64,000 nt of DNA from assembly GCA_020137815.1 (NCBI GenBank), contig CM035350.1, positions 10,328,947 through 10,392,946 on the forward strand. Direction: 5' to 3'. Each line of letters starts with the position of its first letter. The stretch's first letter is position 1. Source of the DNA: Hormiphora californensis. Lineage: Eukaryota; Ctenophora; Tentaculata; Cydippida; Pleurobrachiidae. Positions 1-9,317 of this stretch are shown piece by piece. The translations under genes were made by a program, and so were the position numbers. The notes beneath the pieces are model-generated. The model was not told where the DNA came from. It was given only the letters and a program-made list of their open reading frames with translations, and made no database searches.

Positions 1-1953
1 TAAAAATCGTAAAAATTGGAGTTTTGGACCCGGAAAAAGGGTCTACCCCGACCGGAAACACCGTGTTAGTGGGGGTAGAGCATGTCAAATTTATGATTAA
101 ACCATTTGCTAATGAGATAATTACATAATTAGTTGACTAATTATCAAAAAATTGTAAAAATTGGAGTTTTTGACCCAGATTAAGACATATTCCGACCAGA
201 ATCATCGTGTTAGTGGGGGTAGAGCAGGTCAAAATTACCCTCAACCCATTTTATAATGAGATAATTGCATAATTAGACCAATTATCGACAAACTTCAAAA
301 TAAGAGTTTTGAAACCGGAAAATGGCCGTGCTAATACCCCTCCGATCCTACCTGATACCCATGAGACCGTGCTATATACCCCTCTAATCCTACTAAAAAC
401 TTCTGACCCTACTAGGTAGCCCTCTGACCCTACCCGATACCCCTCAGACCATCCCAGATACCCCTCTGATCCTACCTGATACCCCTCTGACCATCCCAGA
501 TAACCCTTAGACCATACGAGATACCCTAAGGCCCTCCCTGGTACCCCTCTGACCCAACCTGATAATCCTCAGACCGTGCTAGATACCTCTCGAACCCCAT
601 TTGATACCCCTCTAACTCTACTAGATACCCTAAGACCCTCCCATATACCTCTCTTACCCTACCTGAAAACCCTTAGACCATGCTAGATACCCCTAAAACC
701 CCATTTGATACCCCTCTGATCCTACCTGATACCCCTCTGACCCTCCCAGATAACCCTTAGACCATGCGAGATAACCTAAGGCCCTCCCTGGTACCCCTCT
801 GACCCAACCTGATAACCCTCAGATCGTGCTAGATACCTCTCAAACCCCATTAGATACCCCATTAGATGCCCCTTTGATCCTACTAGATACCCCTTTGATC
901 CTACCTGATAACTCTCTGACCCTATTAGAAACCATAAGACCCTCCAAGATACCCCTCCGGTCCTCCTAAATATCCCTCTGTCTTAATAGATACCACTCTG
1001 GCCCTAGATACCACTCTGGCCCTACCTAGCCTGATACCTCCAGGGTGCTAGAGTATCTAGGAGGGTCACAGGGGTATCAGGTAGGGTCACAGGGGTATCA
1101 GGTAGGGTCAGAGGGGTATCTATTAGAGTCAAAAGGGTATCAAATGGGGTTTTAGGGGTATCTATCATGGTCTAAGAGTTATCTGGGAGGACCAAAGGGG
1201 TATCTGGGAGGGTCTTAGGGTATCTAGTAGGGTCAGAGGGGTATTAGATAGGATCAAAGGGGTATCTAGTAGGATCAAAGGGGTGTCTAATGGGGTTTGA
1301 GAGGTATCTAGCACGGTCTGAGGGTTATCAGGTTGGGTCAGAGGGGTACCAGGGAGGGCCTTAGGGTATCTCGCATGGTCTAAGGGTTATCTGGGAGGGT
1401 CAGAGGGGTATCAGGTAGGATCAGAGGGGTATCTAACGGGGTTTGAGGGGTGTCTAGCATGGTCTAAGGGTTATCAGGTAGGGCAAGAGAGGTATCTGGG
1501 AGGGTCCGAGGGGTATTGGGTAGGGTCAGAGGGCTACCTAGTAGGGTCAGAGTTTTTAGTAGGATTAGAGGGGTATATAGCACGGTCTCATGGGTATCAG
1601 GTAGGATCGGAGGGGTATTAGCACGGCCATTTTCCGGTTTCAAAACTCTTATTTTGAAGTTTGTCGATAACTGGTCTACTAATTATACAATTATCTCATT
1701 GTAAAATGGGTTGAGGGTAATTTTGACCTGCTCTACCCCCACTAACACGATGATTCTGGTCGAAATATGTCTTTTTCTGGGTCAAAAACTCCAATTTTTA
1801 CAATTTTTTGATAATTAGTCAACTAATTATGTAATTATCTCATTAGCAAATGGTTTAAATATAAATTTGACATGCTCTACCCCCACTAACACGGTGTTTC
1901 CGGTCGGGGTAGACCCTTTTTCCGGGTCCAAAACTCCAATTTTTACGATTTTT
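1..1953. repeat. Giant fold-back (inverted) repeat with internal minisatellite
   Basis: The first ~975 bases are the reverse complement of the next ~975. Base 2 pairs with base 1953, and matching continues with small indels to a turn near 1030-1050. The outer ~340 bp of each arm is unique sequence holding two diverged copies of a unit with GGGGGTAGAGCA. The inner ~650 bp of each arm is a degenerate ~20-bp tandem repeat (consensus near GGTATCTAGTAGGGTCAGAG). The left end lies at or beyond the window edge, so total length is unknown. The structure resembles fold-back transposons with minisatellite-containing inverted termini. No transposase frame is visible; short open frames here are by-products of the repeat. 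Confidence 0.85.
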
Positions 1954-3085
1954 GTGTCCCCCCTCACAGTACTTGACGCGCATGCATATAAACCCGGAAA
2001 TGGACCCTCTGCCCTTCATCCCGAGCCGGACAAAACTTTTTGGTGTTTCTGGGGACCATTTGGGATACATTGGTGAAGAAATTGGCTGGTTCGATTTTTT
2101 TTCCAATTCACAAGCCCCCCGCCCCTAACTATATTTTCAATTTCAGATGCTACCCCAATGAACTCATCTGCAACAAATAACACCAGGACAGGACAACGTC
2201 TGAACAGCCAAAACAAGCCCTTCCTGACGAGGAGCTATACTGCCACCACGACCACTTCAATGTCCATTTTAAAATGAGGAGAATAGAGAGACATGTGTGA
2301 AATTAAATAAGAACAAAGGGTGTTCCTTTAGTTTTAGACACTGACTTTATCGAACTGGAAAACCGTTATTGAGTTGTCAGGCACTGACTGTATCATCATT
2401 ATTGAGGGTATCTTCTTTCTCATCCCATCCCATATGTTAACTTCAGTGACTTTACCCTTGAGATATTGACTGGACCGCCATTGTGTGGCTCACACAACAT
2501 TTTATTCCACCATACGCTGGCCTGTGGAGGAGAAAGTATATATCGATTTACTAATCCCTAAATTTGACTTTGAGTTGATAGTGGGGCAACAGTTGCCTGT
2601 TTTCGATATAATGTTGTATTGGATATGGGAGATATTTTTACAGCGGTGTCAGATTGGTGCATGTGCATGATTTTGGTTTTTCACGTGATGTATAATTCAG
2701 TAATCGGTTGTGTGATGTTGAACTAGTATGTTTCTATGTATTGTTCTCTCATTTTGGAATGAAATCAGTTTCTTTATTCTTATTCGTTATTGGATATTCG
2801 GTTGATGGGCTGGCAACTTACAAAAAGTGTGGCCACTGGTCCCTAGGTTCTGTCGTCGCCCCACTTCAAACAAGGGTTTTTCCAATCCTGCGCTGACAAG
2901 GGACCTGTGCGCGCGCCTTTTCTTGGCGGGGAGTTCGCGCGAGAAACCCACTTGTTGTGTCGTTCGGTGGGGCGCGCTACGTTTTAGTGGCTATTGACCG
3001 TTGATGGAACAAAACAACAACAGCTTGTTGGGGTAAACAGTGAAACTAAACTACAATAAATATACACACATATATAAACAAAATA
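1954..3085. other. Intergenic stretch, no supported gene
   Basis: No convincing exon chain is seen. One short plus-strand frame at 2181-2300 follows an acceptor-like TTTCAG near 2147 and encodes about 39 residues ending in a C-x2-D arrangement like the end of a LIM finger. Nothing upstream supports it, because the fold-back repeat intervenes. A GC-rich, CpG-rich patch at 2905-2985 lies downstream of the OFD1 stop codon. Otherwise I see nothing here. Confidence 0.5.
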
Positions 3086-6000
3086 TCACCAGGAAAAGTC
3101 ACTATCAGTTTTGTCATCTCCTTTAAGTGTCAGATCTTTAGGTCCGGTGAGAGTATTACCGCCCAATGAAATGTCATCCGGTGATTGTGGCTTCCCTGGG
3201 CTGTATGGTGTCGTGGGCAGTACTGGTGCTTTGTAAGCTTGCAGAGTTGGTTCAGAATTCACTGCAGCAGGCTTGACAGGAGATACTGCAGTAGGCTGGA
3301 ATGTAGCAGACTGCTGCTGTACTGGGGCAGGCGACTGTTGGAATGTAGCAGACTGAGTTTGGAATGTAGCAGGCTGTTGCTGTACTGGGCCAGGCTGAGT
3401 TTGGAATGTAGCAGGCTGCTGCTGGAATGTAGCAGACTGCTGCTGGAATGTAGCAGACTGCTGCTGTAATGGGGCAGGTTGCTGGGATGTAGCAGGTTGC
3501 TGTACTGGGCCAGGCTGAGTTTGGAATGTAGCAGGCTGAGTTTGGATTGCAGTAGGTTGCTGTATTGTAGTAGGTTGCTGCTGATATTGGGATGGTTTTG
3601 GTAACTGTGTTGTAGCAGCCTGTGGTTCAAACACGGGATGTTGGAAAGTAACACCACCACTACTGTTGGGAGGTAGATGTGAGGTGATAGCAGCAAACTC
3701 CCGTTCTAACTGTTCCCCCTCCTGTACTAGTGCCTGGTAACGGTCCCTGGAACCTGCTACAAGTGACCTATAAGGGGCCCCTGTTGAGCCACTAATATCT
3801 GATAGACAGCTATCCATCTTTAGACTGGTGTCATCTGCCTCACTTTCCTCATCAAGTCGTACTGAACTGATATACTGAGAGGGAGAATGGGATGGTTAGC
3901 TGGTGTTGGTAGGTAGTTTCCCCCCTCAAGAGGGGTGGGGGGTAGAGACATTATGAGTGACAGTTATTTCTGTCATAGTTAGTCTGTCTCTAACCTTATT
4001 ACTACTACACTACTAAACACTAGTAGTCCCTAACCTTATTCAAGAAGTCAGGTAGAGGAACAGAAGAGGCGGCTGTCCCTCCTCCCCCTCCAGTGTTATT
4101 GTTGTGATGGGCTCTGCATTCTAAAAACTGGTCCCGTAGCTCCTTCTGGGATCGTAACCTAGCCTGCTGTTCACGCTCCAATTCTCCCTCTAAACGGCGC
4201 ACCTGCAATAGAGAGGTTGGTAATGAAACACAATATATATTAGGAATATAAAGAGAGAGAGAGAGAGAGAGTTACCTTGGAGGCTAGTTCCTCAGCCTGC
4301 CGTTCAGATTGGGTTCTCAGTTTAGATAGATCATTCAGTGCCTCTACCTCCCCTTTACTAGGCCGGGACAGCTGGTCCCTAAGGGAGGTAATTAGCTCCT
4401 TTAAACTATCCTCCGTCCTTCTCGCAGTCCCCCTCTCCCTCTCCATAGAATCCTGGGATTGTTGATTGTTGAAATTATTCTAATCTTATCGTATCGGACC
4501 CCACTATAAAAGATTCAATAATATCTGCTGAAACACTCCTCCCCCTCCCCCCGAACACCCCCACACCTGCTAGTTAAAAGTCCCCCTAATTACCACTGTC
4601 CCCCCCCCCCGCCCCCGGAACAGTGGAGAACCTACCAGGACTTGTCCCCCCCTCCCGAACACTCCCCCACCCCACTGTGCCCCCCCCCCCCCGAAACAGT
4701 GGAGCAGCACCTACCAGGACTTGTTTCCTCTCATTTTCCAGTGTATAAACTTGGTTTTTGATGGTCTCATAGTCTGCCCAACAGGACACTTTAGCTTCGT
4801 AGTGAACAAGGCGTGTAGAGGACTCCTCTAGTCGTGTTTCTACTTGTACTAGTCTGCAGGATAATGGGATTAAGGAACACATGATTTACAGTTGGTGCGC
4901 AGCACGGCTAAACGAAGCCTGCGAAGGGGGGATGTCATCACCAAGCTTTACAGCTGTGAATCAAAGAATGCTTGCCAAGCTTTACCTATCCATGCAGTCT
5001 GCGTGTTCTTTTTGCAGAGAATTCAGCTGTGTCCTTAGAGCCTCATTATCAGCCCGTACTCTCAGAATTTCCTCCCTCTCTTCCTCAATCTAATAGGTTA
5101 CCGTGGTTACCACAGTTACCACGGTTATACAGTATTTACAGATAGTATTACCAGAATGAACCCATTTCATACCTGACTCTCCTTAGCATGTAACTTCCCC
5201 TCCCTGTCCCTCAGTTCCTCTTTACACCTCGCTCTGATCCTCGCTGTATTCTGTTCAACTCTACATTTCAGATCCTCCTCCTTCTCTCGTATCAGGGCAT
5301 CTCTCTCCTCAAGTCGGGCCGATAAAATTGAAAACTTCTCTTGTTCCAGTGCCACCTGTTTAGTGGCCACTGCTTTTTCTCGTTCTATTTGTGTGGCTCG
5401 TGATCGGAGGGCTTCCAACTCATGTAACAGTTGCTGCCTCTCCTTATACAACGAGGCTTCTACCTCAGCTTTCTGAAAATAATGGTGCTACTCCTTCCAT
5501 GTTTTAGATTGCCTAGCTAGACCCTGTTTCGCAGGAGGGTTAGAACATAACAAGTTTTAGAGAGGGCATAACGTGTGTAACATGAAAACAAGAAATAAAA
5601 TACCATTTTATCAAGAGATGCTGTACTCTCTATCTCCCTCGCATGCAGGGCATCTAGTCTGCGCCTGTATTCTGTCTCATAGTCAGATAGCTTGCTGTTA
5701 AATTCTCTCTGCAGGTTGTCCTTTTCAACCCTTTTCAGTTCCCCCAACTGCAACTCTTTAAATCGGTCAACCTGAGATGGGAAATGTGGATGAGAAACAA
5801 CTAAATTAATAATTATAATAGTGCTATATAGTTCTGATATGTAGTGCTACATATTGCTACATAGTTGCAACATAGTTGCTACATAGTTGCTACATAGTTG
5901 TAACATAGTTGCTACATAGAGCTAACTGCTATTTCACCTCCAGCTTTATAAGTTCCTGGATATCTGTTGGATAAGCAGGGAGCTCTGATTTAGGAGGGGG

Positions 6001-7430
6001 TCGCTGGGAAAACTCCCGGTCTAGATGTCTCAGCTTCTCTTCCAGTGTAATGCCTTCCGTCTGACAACCTGAACGATTGAATATCAGATTCCGAGAAACT
6101 AGAATCTAGAATCAAGATTTCCTGCAATGTTGACATACCTGCATCTTCAGGCACTGACTGTACAATGCACACTGACTGTACATCACACTATATAGACCCC
6201 GCTGGCTCAAATAGACGCCCGCCCCGCGCGAACAATTTGCACTGGTCTATTGGGCCGTGCACTGCCGTGAGTTTGTGTCTCGATAGACGCACGCCCTCTG
6301 ACAGATTTGTGTAAAGATCACAAAGAATCACTGGAAACACGATAAAATGACATGACAACACAAGAGGGAGTGTGTGTACAACCAACTACGCTCTCTGTCT
6401 AGATTTGGCGCCCGCCAGTCTGTTGGCAACTGTTCCTCTTGACCCACAATTAACTGTTATCTCTCTCTGCATTCCACCCTTTTGATTTGTTAAAACGATT
6501 GGTACGAGTGTGTAGGAATGTAGAGAGGCACCTTGTAGCTTCATTTCCAACTATTTGACCCGTTTTGTGTGAGCTCTCTGTTTGAAAACCACGTAAATTG
6601 TGCTTGTTTTGCTTCTAGGTGCCCGCCAGCGGGGTCTATAGAACACAACTCCCTCCCTTGCGTGCAGATATACCTGTAAACCCCTCGCTGACGCTAGGGA
6701 TTTACAGGGCTGTAACGCACGGGTCCCGAAGGGACCCGTGCATTACAGCTCAATAGACGCACTGCTCTGCAGTGCGTCTATTGATTATCTGCCCGCGCAG
6801 GAGGGAGTTATGTACTATGTAGCCTCACCTGCATCTACAGGCACTGTACATCACACTATGTAGCCTCACCTGCTTCTTCGTTACTCCGTCCACACGACTT
6901 CACAACACCCTCTAAAAACATTTCCAGGGGACTCCTCCTATCAACTACTTTCCTTTGTGACAGGGAAAGGGCCAGTGATGAACTGCTAGCGACACCCAAC
7001 AGCCGCAGCCACTCAACCCAGGTTAGTGTCTTGGTGCCGGGTATATTCGCCTCAGTGAGGAAGGTTGAGAGGGAGTAATCATAGTTTGCATACTTTAAAT
7101 GGGCTGCAGTCAACATGTCGCTAACCAAGGCAGGACTCGACTTCTCCTCATCTTTCTCCTACAACAAATCACACTACAATTACACTTATAAACTCCAACT
7201 ACACGTGACAACAACACGTGTAGTTATGTAGTGATAACAATATCACCCGCGAAATGCTTTCGGCATGAAAGAATGTGATATTTATGAAATCTTATTACCT
7301 TTGATTCTTTACTCAAGTGAAGTGCCAGTTGGTTTCGGAGGTGAGACTTGAAGGATGATACTACTCCCTTTTTACTGAGCGAGTCGTACAGAGCTTTTCG
7401 AAACTCATCCTCAGACAACTGTTCAGCCAT
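3086..7430 (-). CDS. OFD1: OFD1-like centriole/basal-body protein, 10 coding exons, about 798 aa
   Basis: Exons read on the minus strand: 7430-7299, 7158-6870, 6068-5938, 5771-5604, 5472-5173, 5089-4986, 4853-4715, 4452-4276, 4202-4035, 3874-3086. All junctions are GT-AG, phases are consistent, and the sum is 799 codons including the stop. The ATG at 7430 follows GTGAAC; the protein begins MAEQLSEDEFRKALYDSL, as OFD1 proteins do. A LisH motif lies at about residues 55-88 (YANYDYSLSTFLTEAN), followed by long coiled coil at about 155-560. A Pro/Gln-rich tail comes next, and the C-terminus is acidic and ends in DFSW, resembling the conserved vertebrate OFD1 end. OFD1 caps distal centrioles and is needed for basal-body docking and ciliogenesis. 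Human OFD1 is longer (~1,010 aa); the difference is mostly in the tail. Assignment is confident from the N-terminus, LisH spacing and C-terminus. Confidence 0.9.
3285..3610 (-). repeat. Coding Pro/Gln/Ala/Thr-rich minisatellite in OFD1 last exon
   Basis: Within the last OFD1 exon the minus strand encodes many degenerate copies of QQQPATFQ / QTQPGPVQ-type heptads to nonamers. The array stays in frame with the upstream coiled coil and the downstream acidic tail, so it is probably translated. Such low-complexity tails vary quickly between species. Confidence 0.7.
4586..4730 (-). repeat. Duplicated splice-donor junction in OFD1 intron 7
   Basis: The end of exon 7 plus its donor (CAAGTCCTG|GTAGGT on the minus strand, + strand CCTACCAGGACTTG at 4711-4724) is repeated ~80 bp downstream in the gene, at 4633-4646. 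The copies are separated by C-rich sequence, and the flanking ACAGTGGAG is also shared. The unit therefore spans the exon-intron boundary and offers a second donor. Confidence 0.7.
6191..6640. mobile_element. MITE-like element with ~15-bp TIRs in OFD1 intron 2
   Basis: The element begins TATAGACCCCGCTGG and ends with the exact reverse complement CCAGCGGGGTCTATA. The interior is about 420 bp without an open frame, and a possible TA target duplication flanks it. It is probably a non-autonomous DNA transposon. It sits inside the ~800-bp intron between OFD1 exons 2 and 3. Confidence 0.6.
6647..6809. mobile_element. Compact multi-hairpin element adjoining the first MITE
   Basis: The ends AACTCCCTCCC (6647) and GGGAGGGAGTT-like sequence (to 6809) are inverted repeats. 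Inside are three consecutive hairpins: 6674-6707 (CTGTAAA...TTTACAG), 6711-6747 (arms TGTAA-GCACGGGTCCC, nearly perfect, 4-base loop) and 6750-6784 (arms TCAATAGACGCACTGC, perfect). The third stem shares AATAGACGC with the neighbouring element at 6191, so the two may be related or nested. No coding capacity. Confidence 0.6.
6828..6880 (-). repeat. Duplicated splice-donor junction of OFD1 exon 2
   Basis: The exon 2 end plus donor (GAAGCAG|GTGAGGCTAC on the minus strand at ~6869) recurs 40 bp downstream as GATGCAG|GTGAGGCTAC (~6828). It recurs again ~700 bp away as GATGCAG|GTATGT (~6140), together with the flank GTGTGATGTACAGTGCC. The hairpin elements at 6191-6809 lie between the copies. The copies look like a junction duplication later split by insertions. 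Confidence 0.6.
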
Positions 7431-7903
7431 GTTCACACCTACAATCTATTAATCCATCTAAATCTTTGTAAATCTTGTAAATCTTGTAAAACCCTAACCC
7501 TACTTTAGCCCTAACCCTTAAAAAACCGTTTGTCAGCACTCCCAAAACACCCAGATTTTAACGCTGCCCTTGGCATACGTTGCAGGCCCCTTATAATATG
7601 AGCTCAGGCCAAACGCGCGCGCGGCATTCCCTTCAGTCCCCTCGTTGCGGGGGTGCGCGCATGAGGGGGCTGCAGCGCATTCCAAACGCTGCCCTAAAAA
7701 ACCGTTTGCCAGGACTCACCAAACACCCGCCCCACCAGTCTCTGCACTGGGGGGTTGATCGCGCGGCGTCAAAATCTGGGTTTTTGAGAGCGCGCAAAAC
7801 CAAAATTTACGCCGCGCACGTACGCGCACGTTTTTTCGCTTCGAGAAAATCCCAAATTTTAAATTTGGTCACGTGTTTTTTAAAAATCTGGGTGCCTTCC
7901 ATA
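7431..7903. other. OFD1 upstream region / LINE 5' untranslated sequence
   Basis: This interval separates the OFD1 start codon from the inverted repeat that precedes LINE ORF1. It contains a few CCCTAA-like repeats (7490-7520). It also has two related blocks (around 7520-7570 and 7665-7730) sharing AACGCTGCCCT, AAAACCGTTTG and ACACCC motifs. The latter are likely LINE 5' UTR subrepeats. The OFD1 promoter must lie here; no clear core promoter motif stands out. Confidence 0.4.
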
Positions 7904-8069
7904 GGGATCCCTAAAAAAGTTCAGTAGTTACACAGCGTTTACACAGTCTTTACTCAGTCGTTACACCCAGAGCGCCCGCGCCGCTCTGGGTGTAACGACT
8001 GCGTCTTTCGCACTCGATTTGCAGCGCTTATGGAAACTTGCCCTAGGTTTATGGAACTGCCCTAGGTTT

Positions 8070-9317
8070 ATGGAACCGCCCCTCATGGGCAGTCCGACGC
8101 TAATGGACGGGGTAGCCGCTTCTTCCTCCCATGTCCCTGATCCCACACACCAACTCCAACAAGCGCTGATCAACGAGAACCTTCTTCACCTGTTGGACGA
8201 GGATTCTGAACTTCCTCCGAGAAACCCAGACCGAAAATCATTGTGGGCACTGCTAAAACAGTCATACCAGGCGGTATGTGCACTTACTGATGCTCTAGCT
8301 CTCAACACTCGCCAAACTCCTTCGTCCAATGAAAATGACCCTCTCGATAATCTCAATGTTATAGAAGACATGAACAATCACCTAGAAAAATTCAAGGAAG
8401 ATATACTATCTGCAGTAACCGACAGAATTACTGCTGCGATGAAACCTCTGAACCAGGCAGCGCCATATGCTCATGCTACTGCTGCTGCTGCTGCTGCAAC
8501 CCTTACGCCAGTCCGCACTCCTACCCTACCACCTAAACCGTCTTTCAGTGATATTCCCAAACCAGCACTTCCGTGGCGAAAAATCTACATTGACTGTGAA
8601 GAGATTGATATCGACGAGGTCCAGAAGTTAAGTGAAAATGCTCTCTCCAAGACGAAAGTGTCAAGAATGGACAAAAAGAAAAACTTGGTCATCGTGACCG
8701 TACCAGAGAGTGAGGGTCAGAAAGCAGCTGACGCCCTTAGCACAGGTCTACGTACTAAGACAGTAAGAGTGAGATCAGATCCAACAAGCAAACTCACGGT
8801 CCTAAATTTTCCCATCTCTGATTCTATTAATCAAGAAGACGATAGACGAAAACGAAGTGAAATCATCATAGAAGTCCTACAGGAGAAGAATCCAGAACTA
8901 CAGGGCATTGCTGTGGATGTTGTGTCTTACAGAAAAAACTATCGGAATCCTGAACTCGCTACCATCGGTCTACGCCTACCCACTCAAACAAAGAGACAAC
9001 TCCTTCGCCAGAGGGTAGTCTTCGTTGGATACACTGCGTGTAACGTTGTCGACAGAGTACACGTGTTACAGTGCTACAATTGTCAAGGCTTCCATCACTC
9101 AGCAGCAGGCTGTGATCGAGACTCAGTGTGTGCACACTGCTCAAAAAACCACGAATCAAAGGACTGTCCAGAAAAATCGAACACAGACTTTATTCCTTCA
9201 TGTGTAAACTGTTCCCTGAATGGAAAGTCAAAGGACGATGTCTCCCACCGGGCAAACAGCACTGAGTGTCCGGCATACAAAGCTATATATGAAGCTACAA
9301 GGTCAAAAAACGAGTAG
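8070..9317 (+). CDS. LINE ORF1: gag-like nucleic-acid-binding protein with zinc knuckles
   Basis: This frame encodes about 415 aa from the in-frame ATG at 8070; it is also open upstream to 8019 without an ATG. An N-terminal acidic/coiled region is followed by a central RRM-like/gag domain of about 150 residues. Cys/His clusters come at the C-terminus: a CCHC knuckle (CYNCQGFHHSAAGC), then C-x2-C-x3-H-x4-C (CAHCSKNHESKDC) and a third, looser cluster. This is the usual ORF1 architecture of Jockey-superfamily LINEs, where the protein coats RNA to form the transposition RNP. The last sense codons are AAA AAC GAG before TAG, which creates the frameshift site described separately. Confidence 0.85.
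   Translation: MEPPLMGSPTLMDGVAASSSHVPDPTHQLQQALINENLLHLLDEDSELPPRNPDRKSLWALLKQSYQAVCALTDALALNTRQTPSSNENDPLDNLNVIEDMNNHLEKFKEDILSAVTDRITAAMKPLNQAAPYAHATAAAAAATLTPVRTPTLPPKPSFSDIPKPALPWRKIYIDCEEIDIDEVQKLSENALSKTKVSRMDKKKNLVIVTVPESEGQKAADALSTGLRTKTVRVRSDPTSKLTVLNFPISDSINQEDDRRKRSEIIIEVLQEKNPELQGIAVDVVSYRKNYRNPELATIGLRLPTQTKRQLLRQRVVFVGYTACNVVDRVHVLQCYNCQGFHHSAAGCDRDSVCAHCSKNHESKDCPEKSNTDFIPSCVNCSLNGKSKDDVSHRANSTECPAYKAIYEATRSKNE

Noticed and set aside
2181-2300. Possible terminal exon with a LIM-like C-x2-D ending
   Set aside because: Too short, and the upstream sequence is the fold-back repeat, so no exon can be joined to it.
3185-3696. Leu/Ser-rich frames opposite and beside the OFD1 last exon
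   Set aside because: Shadows of the Pro/Gln-rich coding repeat.
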